64,000 bases of DNA from Ulota crispa. Taxonomy: Eukaryota > Streptophyta > Bryopsida > Orthotrichales > Orthotrichaceae. The notes beneath the pieces were generated by a model. That model was not told the DNA's origin. It saw only the letters and a program-made list of their open reading frames with translations, and ran no database searches. Positions 1-11,081 of this stretch are shown here, piece by piece. The translations under genes were made by a program, and so were the position numbers. Every line of letters starts with the position of its first letter. Within the stretch, counting starts at the first letter, position 1. The stretch lies in NCBI GenBank assembly GCA_963920765.1, contig OY987245.1, forward strand, positions 4,542,727 to 4,606,726. The letters are read 5' to 3'.

Positions 1-496
1 TAATTCCCTATATATATATATTTATGTTGAGTACAATTTTTTTACCAAGGTATGTTGTGTGTACAATTACATATTTTAATTACATATTTTTAAACGAGTG
101 CACATATAAAAAACTACACAACTAAGTGTATGTTTTGTGTGTATGAAATTTCATGGAAACATTCAAGGATAAAAACAACTAAATTCTGTTTTACTATGAT
201 ATCAAGTGGAAAACTGGATTATCAAATGAGATGAAAGGATCATGTGGACAGAGAGGTGGGAAGTAAAGGGGACTATTACAAATGAGAAAGTACATTCTTC
301 CTTGCAAGACAAAGGACGTTCACAATACAAGTCATAATTCACTCTACTTTATCAATAGTGAGGGACTGCTCTTGACCTTTACATATTGTTTGAGAGGTAG
401 ACCAAAACCTTATATTAGGCGGTTTGTTTGGATGTTTGAGTGTTTGTTTGTTTGTCACATGAAGATTTCTCAGATTGTGTGTCCCTCCATAGCGAG

Positions 497-940
497 CTTG
501 GTACCATTGGAAAGCTCTTGGCAAGGAAGGGTGCACATGCTTAGTTTCATGGCATTTGGGCCTACGGTGGGAAAATTATTGAACTTCAAATTTTTTTATG
601 GATTTAAAATTTAGAATTGACTTTTACTTTTATTTTGGTGTGGTTCTTGGTACCATTGGAAAGCTCTAGGCAAGAGGGGTGCACAAGCTTGGTTTTGTGG
701 CATTTGGGCCTACAATGGGAAAGTAATTGAACTTTGAAGTTTTTTATGGATTAGAAATTTTAGTAAATTACTTTTACTATTATTTTGGTGGCATTCTTGG
801 TATCGCCAAAAAACTCTTGCTGAGGAGGGGTGCATGAAATTGGGCCAATGGCACAAGGGCACACTAGTTGTCCTTATGTAAACTCCAAAAATTGCACTTT
901 TTGTCAATTTCTTACTCAATTTAGTACAAACTAAATATAT
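497..940. repeat. 149-bp tandem repeat, about three copies
   Basis: The block starting CTTGGTACCATTGGAAAGC at 497 recurs at 646, and in weaker form at 796, giving a period of 149-150 bp. Each copy runs through a GGCATTTGGGCCTAC core and ends in a TTTTACT...TATTTTGGTG segment. The third copy has diverged and fades out near 900-940. Short open frames crossing the array are by-products of the repeat. Confidence 0.8.
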
Positions 941-3296
941 TGCCAATTTATGTGACTTTCCTAAAATTTTAATTTGATTTTCAAAAGAAGTTCATTTCGG
1001 TTTTGTAAACTATTAGAAAAATTGCACCTTTACAAGATTGCGTATAAAAGGAGATACTTCTATTTTTAAGCATTCACCTTCTTCTTTTAACAAGGCGCAT
1101 ATAAACATCAAGAGATTTTAGTCCTCTCATTTCTTTTTCTATTTTTTTTTTCTAATCAAGTGCTTACATAAATCAACATCAAAGTCAATACTGAATTCAA
1201 TCCACTTTCACTTTTTTTTTGTGAAACGCCTTTTTTGTTCTAGTAGAATTGATGAATAGAATGAATGCCTTTTTACTTGAAACCCCTAAACGTCTAAGCG
1301 TGTCGCTATAACTATATTGGAAAAATTTGAGCCCTCTAGAATGCCCTTATGAATCCGTGCCCAATGTGCATATAGATAAAATTTTAGAGCTCAGATCTGA
1401 CCTCTGTCAGGCAGTCAGATCATATGGCACACTGTACAAACCACTAGAAAAAAAGCAGCTTCTGGTACATCTCATTTTCAAGAGCGCTTCTTTGATCCAT
1501 TCCTCCTAAAACCTTATAGTATCTCAATAGCTTTTCATCAATGAATTGAATTCAAAAAGTATAGTTTTACTCTTCATAGCAATGACACAATTGATCTCTT
1601 TTTTTAGAGATAAGTACTCATGCAAAAAATACTCATATAAAACACCAAATTTTCTCAGAAAAAAACCAAGAAACTACCAACTTATGCAGACTTTTTTCTA
1701 TAAGGGACAGAGAGGAGTACAAGACAAAACTTTGCAAATCTTCAAAGTATTCTTATAAGGACAAGGGCCTCACCTGCATCCATGCACAAAAATAGACAAT
1801 TAGTATGTTTTTGTACGTATGCAAGGTGTCTTCAACCTTACTGTCACTTATTATCATTTTCACATAAAAAACTTCAAGAATAGACAACCTGTCCCTCTCT
1901 CTCAAGTCCAACAAAGTATACTGCAAAACAAGCAAGAACCAGAACCTGATTACTGGCAAAAGATGAAGCCATTTTGAAGCAAGACACGACAGGTTAAACA
2001 TCCTGTCTCAGTATCCTCTGAGCACAGCAGAACACTCTGAGCGCAGCAAAGAGCACACGGTGGTAGCAGCCAGACTTCTCATAGTTCATATTTGGAGCAG
2101 AAGAGACTAGGGAATACAAAGCAGGAAGGGTTTAGCGTAAAAGTTAGGTCATAATCAGACCCTAATCATGCATTAATTATCCCTAACGTACTGTAACTTG
2201 TAAGCAGATACGTGGCCAGGTTTCATTATGAAGTTGGCCCCCATATTATCCTTAACAGTACTGCTGGTATGCAAGATCCGGCCCTTGAAATTTTTTGGCA
2301 CGTGATCTGCATGATACAGCTAGTAGTAGGGTAGTTATTATATTTTAATATACTTACTTGCAGCCCAAACCACTCTTAGCATCATTCAAGTATGCTAGAA
2401 TACAAGCTTAACTTTAAAAGGATGGAATCTAACTTTTTATGTCTTTTGCATAAAATGTAAATATTTGTAACCCTTTAGGCCATGCCGATGTCAGGTAGAG
2501 AGGAACACGCTTTGGGAACACACAAGGTGTCTGGATGCAATTGTCTTGGAGAATCAAGTGAGAGATAGTATGCACACAATTTCTCTCAAAATACACTCCA
2601 AGATGATCAAACCATAAGAAAACAAAACAAATGAAATATATATCAAGGTATAGAAAATAAAATTTGGTTTCAAGGAACATAATCATATACCAAATATTTA
2701 ATAAAAATTGGTCTCAAAAAGACATACATGGAATAATAAAATGGTCTAAAAAGGGACAAGACACCCTCTTCCAAATATGATTTCATCTATATACTAGAAA
2801 GAGAAGATATATAGTAAAAGTACTTCTCTACTATTGGTTCTTGAATTATTTTTCAAAAATAAACTCTAGTTAACTAACACTTCTAAATGGTTGTTGCCTC
2901 ATCAAAACCTTATCCAAGAAAACTTTATTAATCAAGGATAAAACGGCGGGTAAAAGGAAAAGAATACAACACCTCACACAAATCATAATCTAATCAAATT
3001 TCACATATTTAATACATGCTGTGATTTACATCACAACACCGCTCATTACTATGTAATGAACTAGTGCAATCTTGTAGTATACTCAAGCTGAGACTTCGTA
3101 ACCATAGAAACTCATAATGCCTGTACATCTATTGAGAAGTTTTTCCAAGTAACCTTTCTCATGCAGGCTAACTTGTTGTCATACTAGTGAGATAATATGT
3201 GTTGCAGACTTATTTTTCCATAATAGATCATCCCAGAGGCTAGAATAATAAATCTGGAAAAAGAAAAAAGAAAAAAACCCGCCACCTCCCCTGGGA

Positions 3297-3347
3297 GTGC
3301 TAGATCTCGGTGAGAGTACCTGGTGTACTCTCATGACCGAGTAGCAC
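3297..3347. repeat. 51-nt near-perfect hairpin
   Basis: The arm beginning GTGCTAGATCTCGGT pairs with the arm ending ACCGAGTAGCAC. An inner GAGAGTAC / GTACTCTC stem closes on a 5-nt loop (CTGGT). It lies about 130 bp beyond the 3' end of the reverse-transcriptase remnant on the minus strand. I see no hammerhead core (CUGAUGA plus GAAA). Its function is unknown. Confidence 0.7.
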
Positions 3348-3477
3348 ACTAGGCCTCTTTTTTTAGCATAAGATAAAGCTATGAGTAGTTGAAGTAAAGA
3401 AGTAAAACGTGAGGTAATCTTACTTTGAAAAAGTAGATAAGCGTCCATAGATGTATGAACAAGAATTTGCTCGTTAC

Positions 3478-4620
3478 ACTAGCATAGTGATCAGATCTTG
3501 TACTTTGTACTTTCGTCCAGGGAAGGCTCCTTGCTGGAGAAAGTCCTTAACAGTTTTGTATAATCTTGGCTTGTAGAATCCATTCGCTGTCAGCGTTTCA
3601 ATCAGCCTAATAATCTCGGTACTTGCTGCCAAGACTGAGCTCGAAATGTAGAGGATCGAGACTGTTTGAGAGACCACGATACTGTAGGACTGCTTCACCG
3701 GTCTATTTGAGTGGAATTTGATGTACTGCGTAAACTTGAAGGGTAAAGCCCTTCTCTTATCAAATTTACTTGTGGCATGCATTCCTGAGCTTTCGTCCAG
3801 AACTTGGATCTCTATGTTCAGGAAACTCGCCTGAATACCTCGTTGTGGGTCCTGGACTGAGTATTTAGAAACTTCAGTTTTGATTTCCAAGACCTCTAGA
3901 GGGTAAATCCAGAAAGGATTATCAGGCGTTCGTTTTTGCTGTGTACACAAGAATTCCATAGGTTGTGTGGTATTTAGCCAGCACAAATCATCAATCGGTA
4001 TCTATAAGCAAATTGAAATTTGCATAACTGATGTGTACGACCTAATTTGGCAAGTTTTTGCACAAAAGATATTTCATAGTGCATGAGGTAGAGGTTGCAC
4101 CATAATGGTGAACATGAAAATCCCATGGGTATCCCTAACCTCTGTTTCCAAACTCTGTCCCCTAACATGATGTTGCAATTATTCATGAGCCATGAATGGA
4201 TCTTTGTAAGTTTATCCAGATCTAGTGAGAACCACTTGGCTCCATATGCTGGGCTGCTGGTGCCCCAGCAGGTTCTTGCCGGTTTCCCTTCCTTGTCCAC
4301 ACGCACCCAGATTTCCGGTTGAGACCGTGGGTGTTTTGAACATCTGTGTTGAAAGCCTATTTAGAATATGGCTAATGGCATTGCCTAGATTATCCGCACC
4401 ATGCAGAGGTATAGTCTCGTAGCATCTAGTGATATCTGCAACAAAAATGTCATGGACATTTTGTGGCATGTTGAGTGCTACTTCCATGGAAGAATTTACC
4501 ATCCAGTACATGGATGTGTCGCATCGAAGGAATAGGTGCTTACAGAATGATATAAAAGGATGCAATTTTGAACTTGGCCTATTGCACTTCGCGGTAAAAA
4601 AGTTTCACACCAACAGCTAA
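3478..4620 (-). pseudogene. Penelope-like reverse transcriptase remnant
   Basis: Three consecutive minus-strand frames together read as one reverse transcriptase. Motif A is DITRCYETIPLHGADNL (about 4430-4380). Motif B is GIPMGFSCSPLWCNLYL (about 4140-4090). Motif C is RY-IDDLCWLN (about 4000-3965). The thumb-like part holds FLNIEIQVLD, YIKFHSNRPVKQS and an IRLIETL...GFYKPRL stretch. The order and spacing match Penelope-like elements, whose motif B reads GIPMG and whose motif C reads R(Y/F)IDD. The frame is broken at least twice. One break is a two-base CG between RY and IDD, and another lies between motif A and the block before motif B. No GIY-YIG endonuclease is visible downstream and no LTRs flank it. 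A related non-LTR class is possible, but the SLYTNIP-like motif A favours Penelope. It looks long dead. Confidence 0.75.
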
Positions 4621-5877
4621 TTTTTGGCAAAATATTTGAAAGTTTTGGAGGTTTTGTTTTGTTATTTCTGTATCTAGTACAATTTTTTTTGTCTTTTAGG
4701 CCTAAAATTCGCATTGCATTTTTTTTGTCTTTTTAACTGTACAGGTGCCAAATGCATGATCATGAACCCGAGTGCAAAATTATTAGATTTGGTGAAGCAG
4801 CTCTTTGTTAGTTCAACTTCAACATGGCCTGGGCTTTCTGAGCAAAAGAAAGATGTGCTTTCTTGGGAGAATTTGCAATAATCCGACCAATGTTGGCATT
4901 TCTCTTTTATCAATGGGTTTTTCATAGGTACGTGCATGAGCTCAAGGAATGACATGCTTGCAGTCTTGACAATGACTTTTTTTTCGGCCACAGTGTTGTC
5001 AAACTTTTATGTTTGGTGTTAGTACGTGTCTAACACATGTGCATCACAATGTCGACATGAGCGCATCATGGCATCAAAGTTGTATTCTTTGCGTATGATG
5101 CATTAAGAGTTGCTTGTTTTGTGGCATTTAGTGCAACCCAAGCAGTTCTTGCAGCCATGCTAGGCAAGTCATGACATTGCTACACACAAGCAACTTGGTT
5201 TTTGACGAATAAGAGTTGATAATTGTGTTCTTTTCAAAACCCCTATAAGAGTACCTCTATAAATTTCAAAAAATCTAGAATTTTCATCACAATATTGCAA
5301 AATACAAGGGTATCTATCTCTTTAATACAAGGTAAACAATAAATATGAATATGATAATTTTATTAAAATAAAATCTATGAAATTGTATTAAAATACTGGA
5401 AAAAACCAAAACATGTGACTAAAATGATTCAATATAGCTACATAAATGCATGTAGATACTAATTGCACCTAAAGTATGGATGTTGGTTTAGCAAATAGGA
5501 CCATGGAATTCTAGAGCGCATCTCTTAGCCCCACGCTTAGCAAGTGTCCATGTACCACATGTCTAGCACTTTACTAAACTCTTGAATGCTTGGTTGGTCA
5601 CTGTATTTGCCCCTCTGCAACGTTCAATAACAATGTGACATGTACCCACCCATTATAATAGTGTTTCTAAAAATTGTCAAAATCAACAATGCATGCTAAC
5701 CTCATGAAAATTGCAAAAAAATTGCAAGCAGAGCAGCATGAGACCTAACAACATGTCTTTAGTGTGAGGTTCCTATATAAGGATATTTGATGAGACAATT
5801 TGGTGAGGTTCTTTTTTATCTTCCAAAAAGAGGATTTTTTTGGCCATATGAAAAGCAAAAGTACGTTGTAAGAACTG
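4621..5877. other. Gene-free spacer with piggyBac-like fragment
   Basis: There is no gene. At about 5580-5850 a diverged copy of the dispersed repeat also seen at 6758-7101, 10430-10700, 13620-13940 and 47023-47352 can be read (shared blocks ACCCATTATAATA, TGCATG, CTCATGAAA). The left part may hold upstream debris of the reverse-transcriptase remnant, but no motif is clear. Confidence 0.5.
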
Positions 5878-5882
5878 AAAAA
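5878..5882 (-). terminator. Pol III T-run terminator of tRNA-Leu
   Basis: Five consecutive A on the + strand give TTTTT on the tRNA strand, directly after the discriminator base. This is the usual RNA polymerase III stop. Confidence 0.85.
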
Positions 5883-5887
5883 TGACG

Positions 5888-5919
<32 letters not shown>

Positions 5920-5962
5920 TGGAGCCTAAATCCAGCGCCTTAGACCGCTCGGCCAAACCGTC
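5883..5962 (-). tRNA. tRNA-Leu (anticodon UAG)
   Basis: An 80-nt class II tRNA without an intron. The acceptor stem GACGGTT pairs with AGCCGTC (one G-U), followed by discriminator A and no encoded CCA. The A box lies in TGGCCGAGCGGTCTAAGG and the B box in GGTTCAAATCC. The anticodon stem CTGGA/TCCAG encloses the loop TTTAGGC, giving anticodon UAG, which reads CUA and related leucine codons. The long variable arm (TCCGAAAGGG) is typical of tRNA-Leu. It is nuclear-type and cytosolic, with its own Pol III terminator, and looks functional. It lies about 570 bp beyond the 3' end of the VTE3-type gene. Confidence 0.95.
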
Positions 5963-6533
5963 CACGTACAGAGCCCATCAACAGAAGACATCCTCTCGAC
6001 GACAAGATGTAAACTACATGCTTTTTTTGAACTTTAAACTTTCCAAAACATGCTGCTTTCACTAAACAGAAAATATATTTCTACTTCATAATAGTTATTT
6101 ACTGTTAGCATTTCTGAGAAAGTGCTGGAAAACTTTATTTTGAGAGTGATTAGCATTCTCACAGACCATAGCAACTCGGCACGATCAAGAGCCAGTACGT
6201 TCGAAAGTAAAAAATCTTCTATAATTCGAAATGACGGAAATAGTGACAAGAATCCCTCTTCCAAAGAGCGAGTGCAAAATAGCATTGCAGCTAATGAGAC
6301 ACCTAAACCCCCTTCCCTTGCATCACTCATTAGTCACATCAGTGCAGTGAAGGAAATCACCCTGGTTTACCTGCAAAGCCTCCTTCAACATCACACCGAG
6401 TGTACAATTCCCTAAACCTATGAAACAAAAAAAAATCTGCTACTTGATGCTTCTAGTTTTTTCATGTTGACCAAAAATAACATCCACAGGGGATGGCGCT
6501 GCAGGCTGGGTGGGGTGCACAAGGCACAGCTCT
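5963..6533. other. Spacer between tRNA-Leu and methyltransferase
   Basis: It holds the 5' flank of the tRNA and the 3' flank of the methyltransferase, both transcribed leftward. An open frame of about 95 codons on each strand near 6034-6415 has no recognisable domain and no splice context, so I do not call it. Confidence 0.5.
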
Positions 6534-9100
6534 CTAGATGGGTTGTCCCTTGGGGAAAATCTGGTCCTTTATCCACATGTAGATGGGTACAAGGACGTAG
6601 TACAGTGCTGCCACGTTTCCAATGAGGAACCTATACAGAAACGAAAACGGGTTCCAGGGTCCCCTCACGTCCTCTGCCTTCGGCCCCAGCTGCAAAAAAA
6701 AAGCAAAAAACAAAAAATTAAACACAATAAAAACACATCATTTTCATGCAATATCTTTTAACCCCTAAACACCCAAAGGGATAATTTTGTATCCCCTGCA
6801 TAACCCAAAAAAATACTCTCTAGGATGGAAAAAAAGCCATTTTCCATCTGAACTTTTTTTAGGAGTGGTCATAAATACATGGTGCATCACGGAAGGCAAG
6901 AAAATAACTTCATCAAATGCACTCATATTTTGAGATTACCTAAATTGTGAGAAGATTCAGAGATATAATGTAAGATCCCATGTTGCTCTTCTTGCAATTT
7001 TCATGAGGTCAGCTTGCACTATTGACTTCTACAACTTTTAGAAACAGTATTATAATGGGTGAGGGGCAGACACGGTGACCAGCCGGGCGTTCAAGGGTTA
7101 AAGGTTGCAGTTCAAGTTCATATCATATGTTAAGTTGTTTGAAAACTGGTACGCTTTTGTGATAATGGTTGGAAAGAGAGGAAAAACTTGGCAAGCACCA
7201 GTGTTGGACATACCTCCAGAGGGGATGGCCCTGCCTCGGACTTCACGCCAGTAACGGAACAGCCCATGATGAGCCCATGGCGACGAACGCCTCGGTACCA
7301 GCTGGGCCCAATTCTCTTGAGCTTCACGTCGGAGAACCCTGCCTTGGTGAACCAGTCCAGGTACTCCTCTTCCGTGGGGAAGAGCATCCATACATCAGCA
7401 AAGAACCGGGACAGCCAAAACGTGGGGTGCACGGGACCGATGAGACACGCCTTCCCTCCCTTCTTCAGCACTCTGTACGCCTCGGTAATACCGCGCTGAG
7501 GATCAGGCCAGTACTCAATACTGCAGACACACCACGACCAACAACGGCAACAACAACAACAGCAACAGTCAACTATCAAAAAAAGCACAAACCAAAAAAA
7601 CAGCTACAGAAGACAAACTTCCATATCTCTATAAAAATAAACCATTAAAAAACAAGATGACAAAAACCACACTTACAGATGATAAAAACCAAGTTTACAA
7701 ATGATAAGAACTAGATACTAGATGAACTAAACATAATAAAAAAAAGCGCTATATAAAGACATTAGAATCATGTACATGGACCAAGTACACTCATGCAGCA
7801 TTTCTATCGTTGCGTACTTCAAAATGAGCAGTTAACCTCAATTTCAGTAGTACCAAACAGAATGCCAGGTGGAGTGCAGCTCAAAGGGAGACGCCCATTG
7901 CGTGTTCTATGAAGATAATTCACCACGAGTGTACAGCATTCCATCGGTGATATTCATTAAGGAGCATCCATTCAAAAGATGTCATTTACCACGCAAAGAA
8001 TTCTAAAACCTGAGGTTTAGGTGATCCTTAATGCTAATTACATATTTTCTACTCAAACAGACGAACAATAGCAGCCAACTGTCAAAGGCAAAACAGAAAG
8101 AGGTAAAGAAGGGAATCAGACATCCTAGAATGTAGTTAAACGACTTCTGATTCTTGATACATATGCGAGAATTAGAACATGAATTCTAGAAGATAACAAC
8201 AACAGTGGAAAAGGCATTAGAAACATACATCAGATTAAGGATAAAATATTCAGTATCAAGCTATAAGCTTAGGTTTAGAGTACATGTTGTCTTTTCTCTA
8301 ATTGCAGGTTTAAGGAACTCTGTAGCAATTGGCTTAAAACTTATGCAAAGAGGAATGAGTAAGATTTAGGCTAGGAGTACATGTTGTGTTTCCTCTAATT
8401 ACAGGTTTAAGGAACTTTGTAGCAATTGGCTTAAGACTTTACAAAGAGGAATAAGTAAGATTTTTGGAGGAGAGAGAAGAAATGCGGACCTTCCAGCGGA
8501 GACGTAGCGGTCGGCGTAGTCAGTCTCGAACGGCAAGTCCTCGGCGTCACCTTCAATAATCTTACAATCCTTAAGAGGCGCCTTCTCCTTCGCCTTAGCC
8601 AGCTGATGCGGCGACTGGTCAAGAATAGTCACATTCTTGGCGTTCACGGTCTTAACAACCCCGAGCGTGGTGAAGCCGGTGCCACCTCCGACGTCCACCA
8701 CCACCAAATTCGGGTCGTTCAAGTCCGCGACCTCCAAGGCGTCTTCCCGCATGTCGTCCGTCCAATGCCCGGGGTTGATCACGTGGTCGTACACAATCGA
8801 CAGAAACCTGTAGAACCAGAACGCCTCTTGCTTGTGCTGGATGAACCGCGGCTTATCCGCGGGCCTCGACACCGCTTGTACGACCACGCTCCTCCTGCGC
8901 TCCACGCCCGCCCACTGGCGCTCCTTGTTGTACAGAGCCCGGGATGACGCGACGTTCCTGTGCAGCGATGAAGACGCGCCCAAGCCTAACGCTGACACCA
9001 TGCGGGAGCTTCTGTCCGACGCTTGCTGCGTCTGGGAGTCACATTGCAACGACGGGGTGGCAGCTCTCGTCGCCATAGCCATCGTGGCCATTGTGGCCAT
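6534..9100 (-). CDS. VTE3: MPBQ/MSBQ methyltransferase, chloroplast (VTE3 type)
   Basis: S-adenosylmethionine-dependent methyltransferase of plastoquinone and tocopherol synthesis. It methylates 2-methyl-6-phytyl- and 2-methyl-6-solanesyl-benzoquinol at the plastid inner envelope. The CDS has three exons, 9100-8490, 7520-7214 and 6689-6534, with consistent phases (AG|T, then phase 0) and GT-AG introns of 969 and 524 bp. It encodes about 357 aa; the family is about 340. Visible features are an N-terminal Ser/Ala/Arg-rich transit peptide, the block FIQHKQEAFWFYRFLSIVYD, SAM motif I VVVDVGGGTGFTT, EGDAEDLPF, ADRYVSAGSIEYWPDPQ, GLIMGCSVTGVK, and a C-terminal membrane anchor ending PIYMWIKDQIFPKGQPI. 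The start sits in a run of Met-Ala-Thr codons; 9100 is the first Met of the run, and 9091, 9082 or 9076 are alternatives. A CTG/CAG tract lies in the presumed 5' UTR. Intron 2 carries a TTAA-flanked MITE and intron 1 a tandem duplication. Confidence 0.95.
6758..7101. mobile_element. TTAA-flanked MITE in VTE3 intron 2
   Basis: The left end is TTAACCCCTAAACACCCAAA and the right end GGGCGTTCAAGGGTTAA. The terminal inverted repeats therefore start with CCC immediately inside a TTAA on both sides, as in the piggyBac superfamily. The internal sequence matches other copies at about 10430-10700 (same strand) and 13620-13940 and 47023-47352 (opposite strand). It is about 340 bp with no coding capacity. 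It lies 69 bp upstream of the intron's 3' splice site. Confidence 0.75.
8268..8465. repeat. Tandem duplication of about 115 bp in VTE3 intron 1
   Basis: The segment with TAGAGTACATGTTGTC, CTCTAATTGCAGGTTTAAGG and GCAATTGGCTTAA repeats directly after itself with about 90% identity. Each copy contains a CTCTAATT(G/A)CAG string that resembles a 3' splice site on the + strand, but it is on the antisense strand of the gene. Confidence 0.8.
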
Positions 9101-9329
9101 GGTGGCTATTGTGGCTACTGTACAATGCAATCCTCGACACGAATCTTCACTCAATAAATTGCAGACACAAAATGTGAGTTGTGAGAAGAGTGAGAGCAAT
9201 GAGGAGAGTGACGTCGGTCGTTGTCTGCAGGTGGCAATGCGGCAGGAGCGTCGGTGCCGGAGTGCGAGAGGAGGGGGACGAAGCCACCATAGCCACACAA
9301 AAAGCAACGTCGTAGCAGACTGGGCGAGA

Positions 9330-9352
9330 TGCTGCTGCTGCTGCTGCTGCTG
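9330..9352. repeat. (CTG)7 microsatellite
   Basis: Seven CTG units, CAG on the sense strand of the methyltransferase gene, lie about 230 bp upstream of its start codon in the probable 5' UTR or promoter. Confidence 0.9.
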
Positions 9353-9435
9353 GCCCGTTCGTTGCGTCAGTTAAGTTACTATGGTAAGTAGTAAGTCACT
9401 AATTGCGCTACAGTGATAAGTTACAAATCTTTTAT

Positions 9436-10023
9436 GGGGAAATTACAAAATGAGTAACCAAAACGAAAGAAATTACAGTTTGGGTAATGATTACAATTTG
9501 GGTAACAAAATCTAATAATCTCAATAGATTTTGCAACTATGGAAGGTACAAGTTGTTGCAGCTAACATTGACACCTTTGCCAATTTGTCATTGGTCATGA
9601 TTCTTGTTTTCTAAGTCGCAATCAGTTGCAACCCTTGCTTGCACGTAGCAAGACAATGTTCGCCAAACGATTGCACTCTATCAAGGAGCAATCACTTACT
9701 TTTTGCTCACAAGTACCACTTTAGGACTTCAACCTCACATGCTCACTAGTCGCGTTTCACTCATGGGCGTGCATTAAGTTGAGTGAAACGCGACCAATGA
9801 GGGTGTGAGGTTGAAGTTCTAAATTGGTACTTGTGAGCAAAATGTAAGTGGTTGTTCCTTGATAGTGTGCGATGTACAATTGTTTGACGAACATTGGTTG
9901 CTAGATGCAAGCAAGGGTCGCAATTGAGGTTATTGGATTTTGTTACCCAAATTGTAATTATTTTCAAATCGTTATCCAAACTATAATTTCTTTTGTTTTT
10001 GTTACTCATTTTGTAATTTCCCC
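9436..10023. mobile_element. MULE-type foldback element with 9-bp TSD
   Basis: A 588-bp element made almost entirely of two inverted arms of about 290 bp. It starts GGGGAAATTACAAAATGAG and ends with the complement of this. The arms meet near 9765 at GCGTTTCACTC / GAGTGAAACGC. It is flanked by the direct repeat ATCTTTTAT at 9427-9435 and 10024-10032. Long terminal inverted repeats with a 9-bp target duplication are the signature of Mutator-like elements. It has no transposase and is non-autonomous. Confidence 0.9.
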
Positions 10024-10089
10024 ATCTTTTATTCTACGTCTAAACATTTAAATATTTAACAATTCGTATATGTATATTTTAAGAGAGAT

Positions 10090-10395
10090 TTTGATTTGAT
10101 ACCCCTGAAGTTTGCGATTTTTGTATAGATACCCCTGGTTTTCAGAAATTGCATAGATATCCTTGGACCATATTCTTAGTCATTTGTTTGTTGCGCTTGT
10201 CACTTTTTTCGAAATCAATGTTGAAGAAAGGATAAAAAAGAAACAATTTTCAGCATAAAGGAAGAAGGAAGTGTGACATGCACAACAAAACAAACACATG
10301 AAAATTATGGTTCAAGGAGTGTTTGTGCAATTTTTGAAAAAACAAGGGGTATCTATACAAATATAGCAAACTTCAAGGATGTCCATTATTTTTTT
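10090..10395. mobile_element. Foldback MITE family F, copy 1
   Basis: An inverted-repeat element of about 300 bp. Its outer arms read GATACCCCTGAAGTTTGC ... TATAGATACCCC, with the complement at the other end (GGGGTATCTATAC ... GCAAACTTCAAGGATG). The centre has a GTTTGTTTTGTTGTGCATG / CACACTTCC-type pair. Five more copies in this window are listed separately. Confidence 0.75.
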
Positions 10396-10429
10396 CCTTA
10401 TTTTAACCCATGAATGTCAAGGTGGATAT

Positions 10430-10700
10430 TTTTGTTTGAGGAATAGCAAAAAAATTCTATAGGATGGAAAATAGTTTTTTTCCACCTGATTTTTAAAAAA
10501 GGTGACTAGATACATGTTGTATCATGGAAGGCAAAAAACAACCTCACCAGGTGCACTCATACTTTTAGGTAATATGTATTGTGAAAAAATTTAGAAGCAC
10601 AATATTAAGTCTCATGTTATGCTTTTGACAATTTGCATGAAGGCAATGTGCATGGTTGATTTTTGCAACTTTTAGAAGCAGTGTTACAAACAATGAGCAC
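10430..10700 (-). mobile_element. Diverged copy of the 6758-7101 element
   Basis: It shares in order TAGGATGGAAAA, TACATG.TG.ATCA.GGAAGGCAA, GCACTCATA, CATGTT, CAACTTTTAGAA and CAGT.TTA with the MITE in VTE3 intron 2. The ends have decayed and no clear TTAA pair is left. Confidence 0.6.
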
Positions 10701-10703
10701 TTA

Positions 10704-11078
10704 GAGCATCTCCACCGGTCCAAAGGTGGGGGGACTTGCTATAGCTGGTTCCCCAAGCCCGTGGAGGAGGATTTGCCCATTCTTGAGACCTGATCCCCAT
10801 CAGTTGCCACGCGGTGCAAGAATTTTAGCTGGTTGATCATTAATTTTATGGTCAAGTTCTTCTGACAACAAATCATGATGTGCCACATAGGGACTTTCCT
10901 TTCAACTGCGCGGAATTCCAGCATGCCAGAGACCCAGGAGCTCCTCGTGCCTGGACCCTTCTTTGGTGAGGTCGGGGAAGCAACACACCGGCCTGAGGCA
11001 ACGGTGGAGGTCCAAGAATATAAAAAAGCCCAAGCGCCTTGCCATCCCACCGGCTTGAGCCAGCCGGTGGAGATGCTC
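10704..11078. mobile_element. PIF/Harbinger-type MITE with TTA duplication
   Basis: A 375-bp element with terminal inverted repeats GAGCATCTCCACCGG and CCGGTGGAGATGCTC, flanked by TTA at 10701-10703 and 11079-11081. A 3-bp TTA/TAA target and a G-starting GAGCATCTCC terminus are typical of plant Harbinger/Tourist MITEs. The interior is GC-richer than the surroundings. The 153-codon open frame across it carries no transposase motif. Confidence 0.9.
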
Positions 11079-11081
11079 TTA

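Larger units (their letters stand above)
1..3470. other. AT-rich gene-free spacer
   Basis: I see no supportable gene here. The open frames are short, lack splice-bounded exon character and resemble no family I recognise. The stretch holds the 149-bp tandem repeat listed separately and a 51-nt hairpin near its right end. The rest is AT-rich unique-looking sequence with homopolymer runs. Confidence 0.6.

Noticed and set aside
1327..2001. Frames of 60-82 codons on both strands
   Set aside because: Short, AT-driven, no domain and no splice-consistent neighbours.
3297..3347. Hammerhead ribozyme, as known from Penelope-like elements
   Set aside because: Neither strand shows the CUGAUGA and GAAA core. 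Only a plain hairpin is present.
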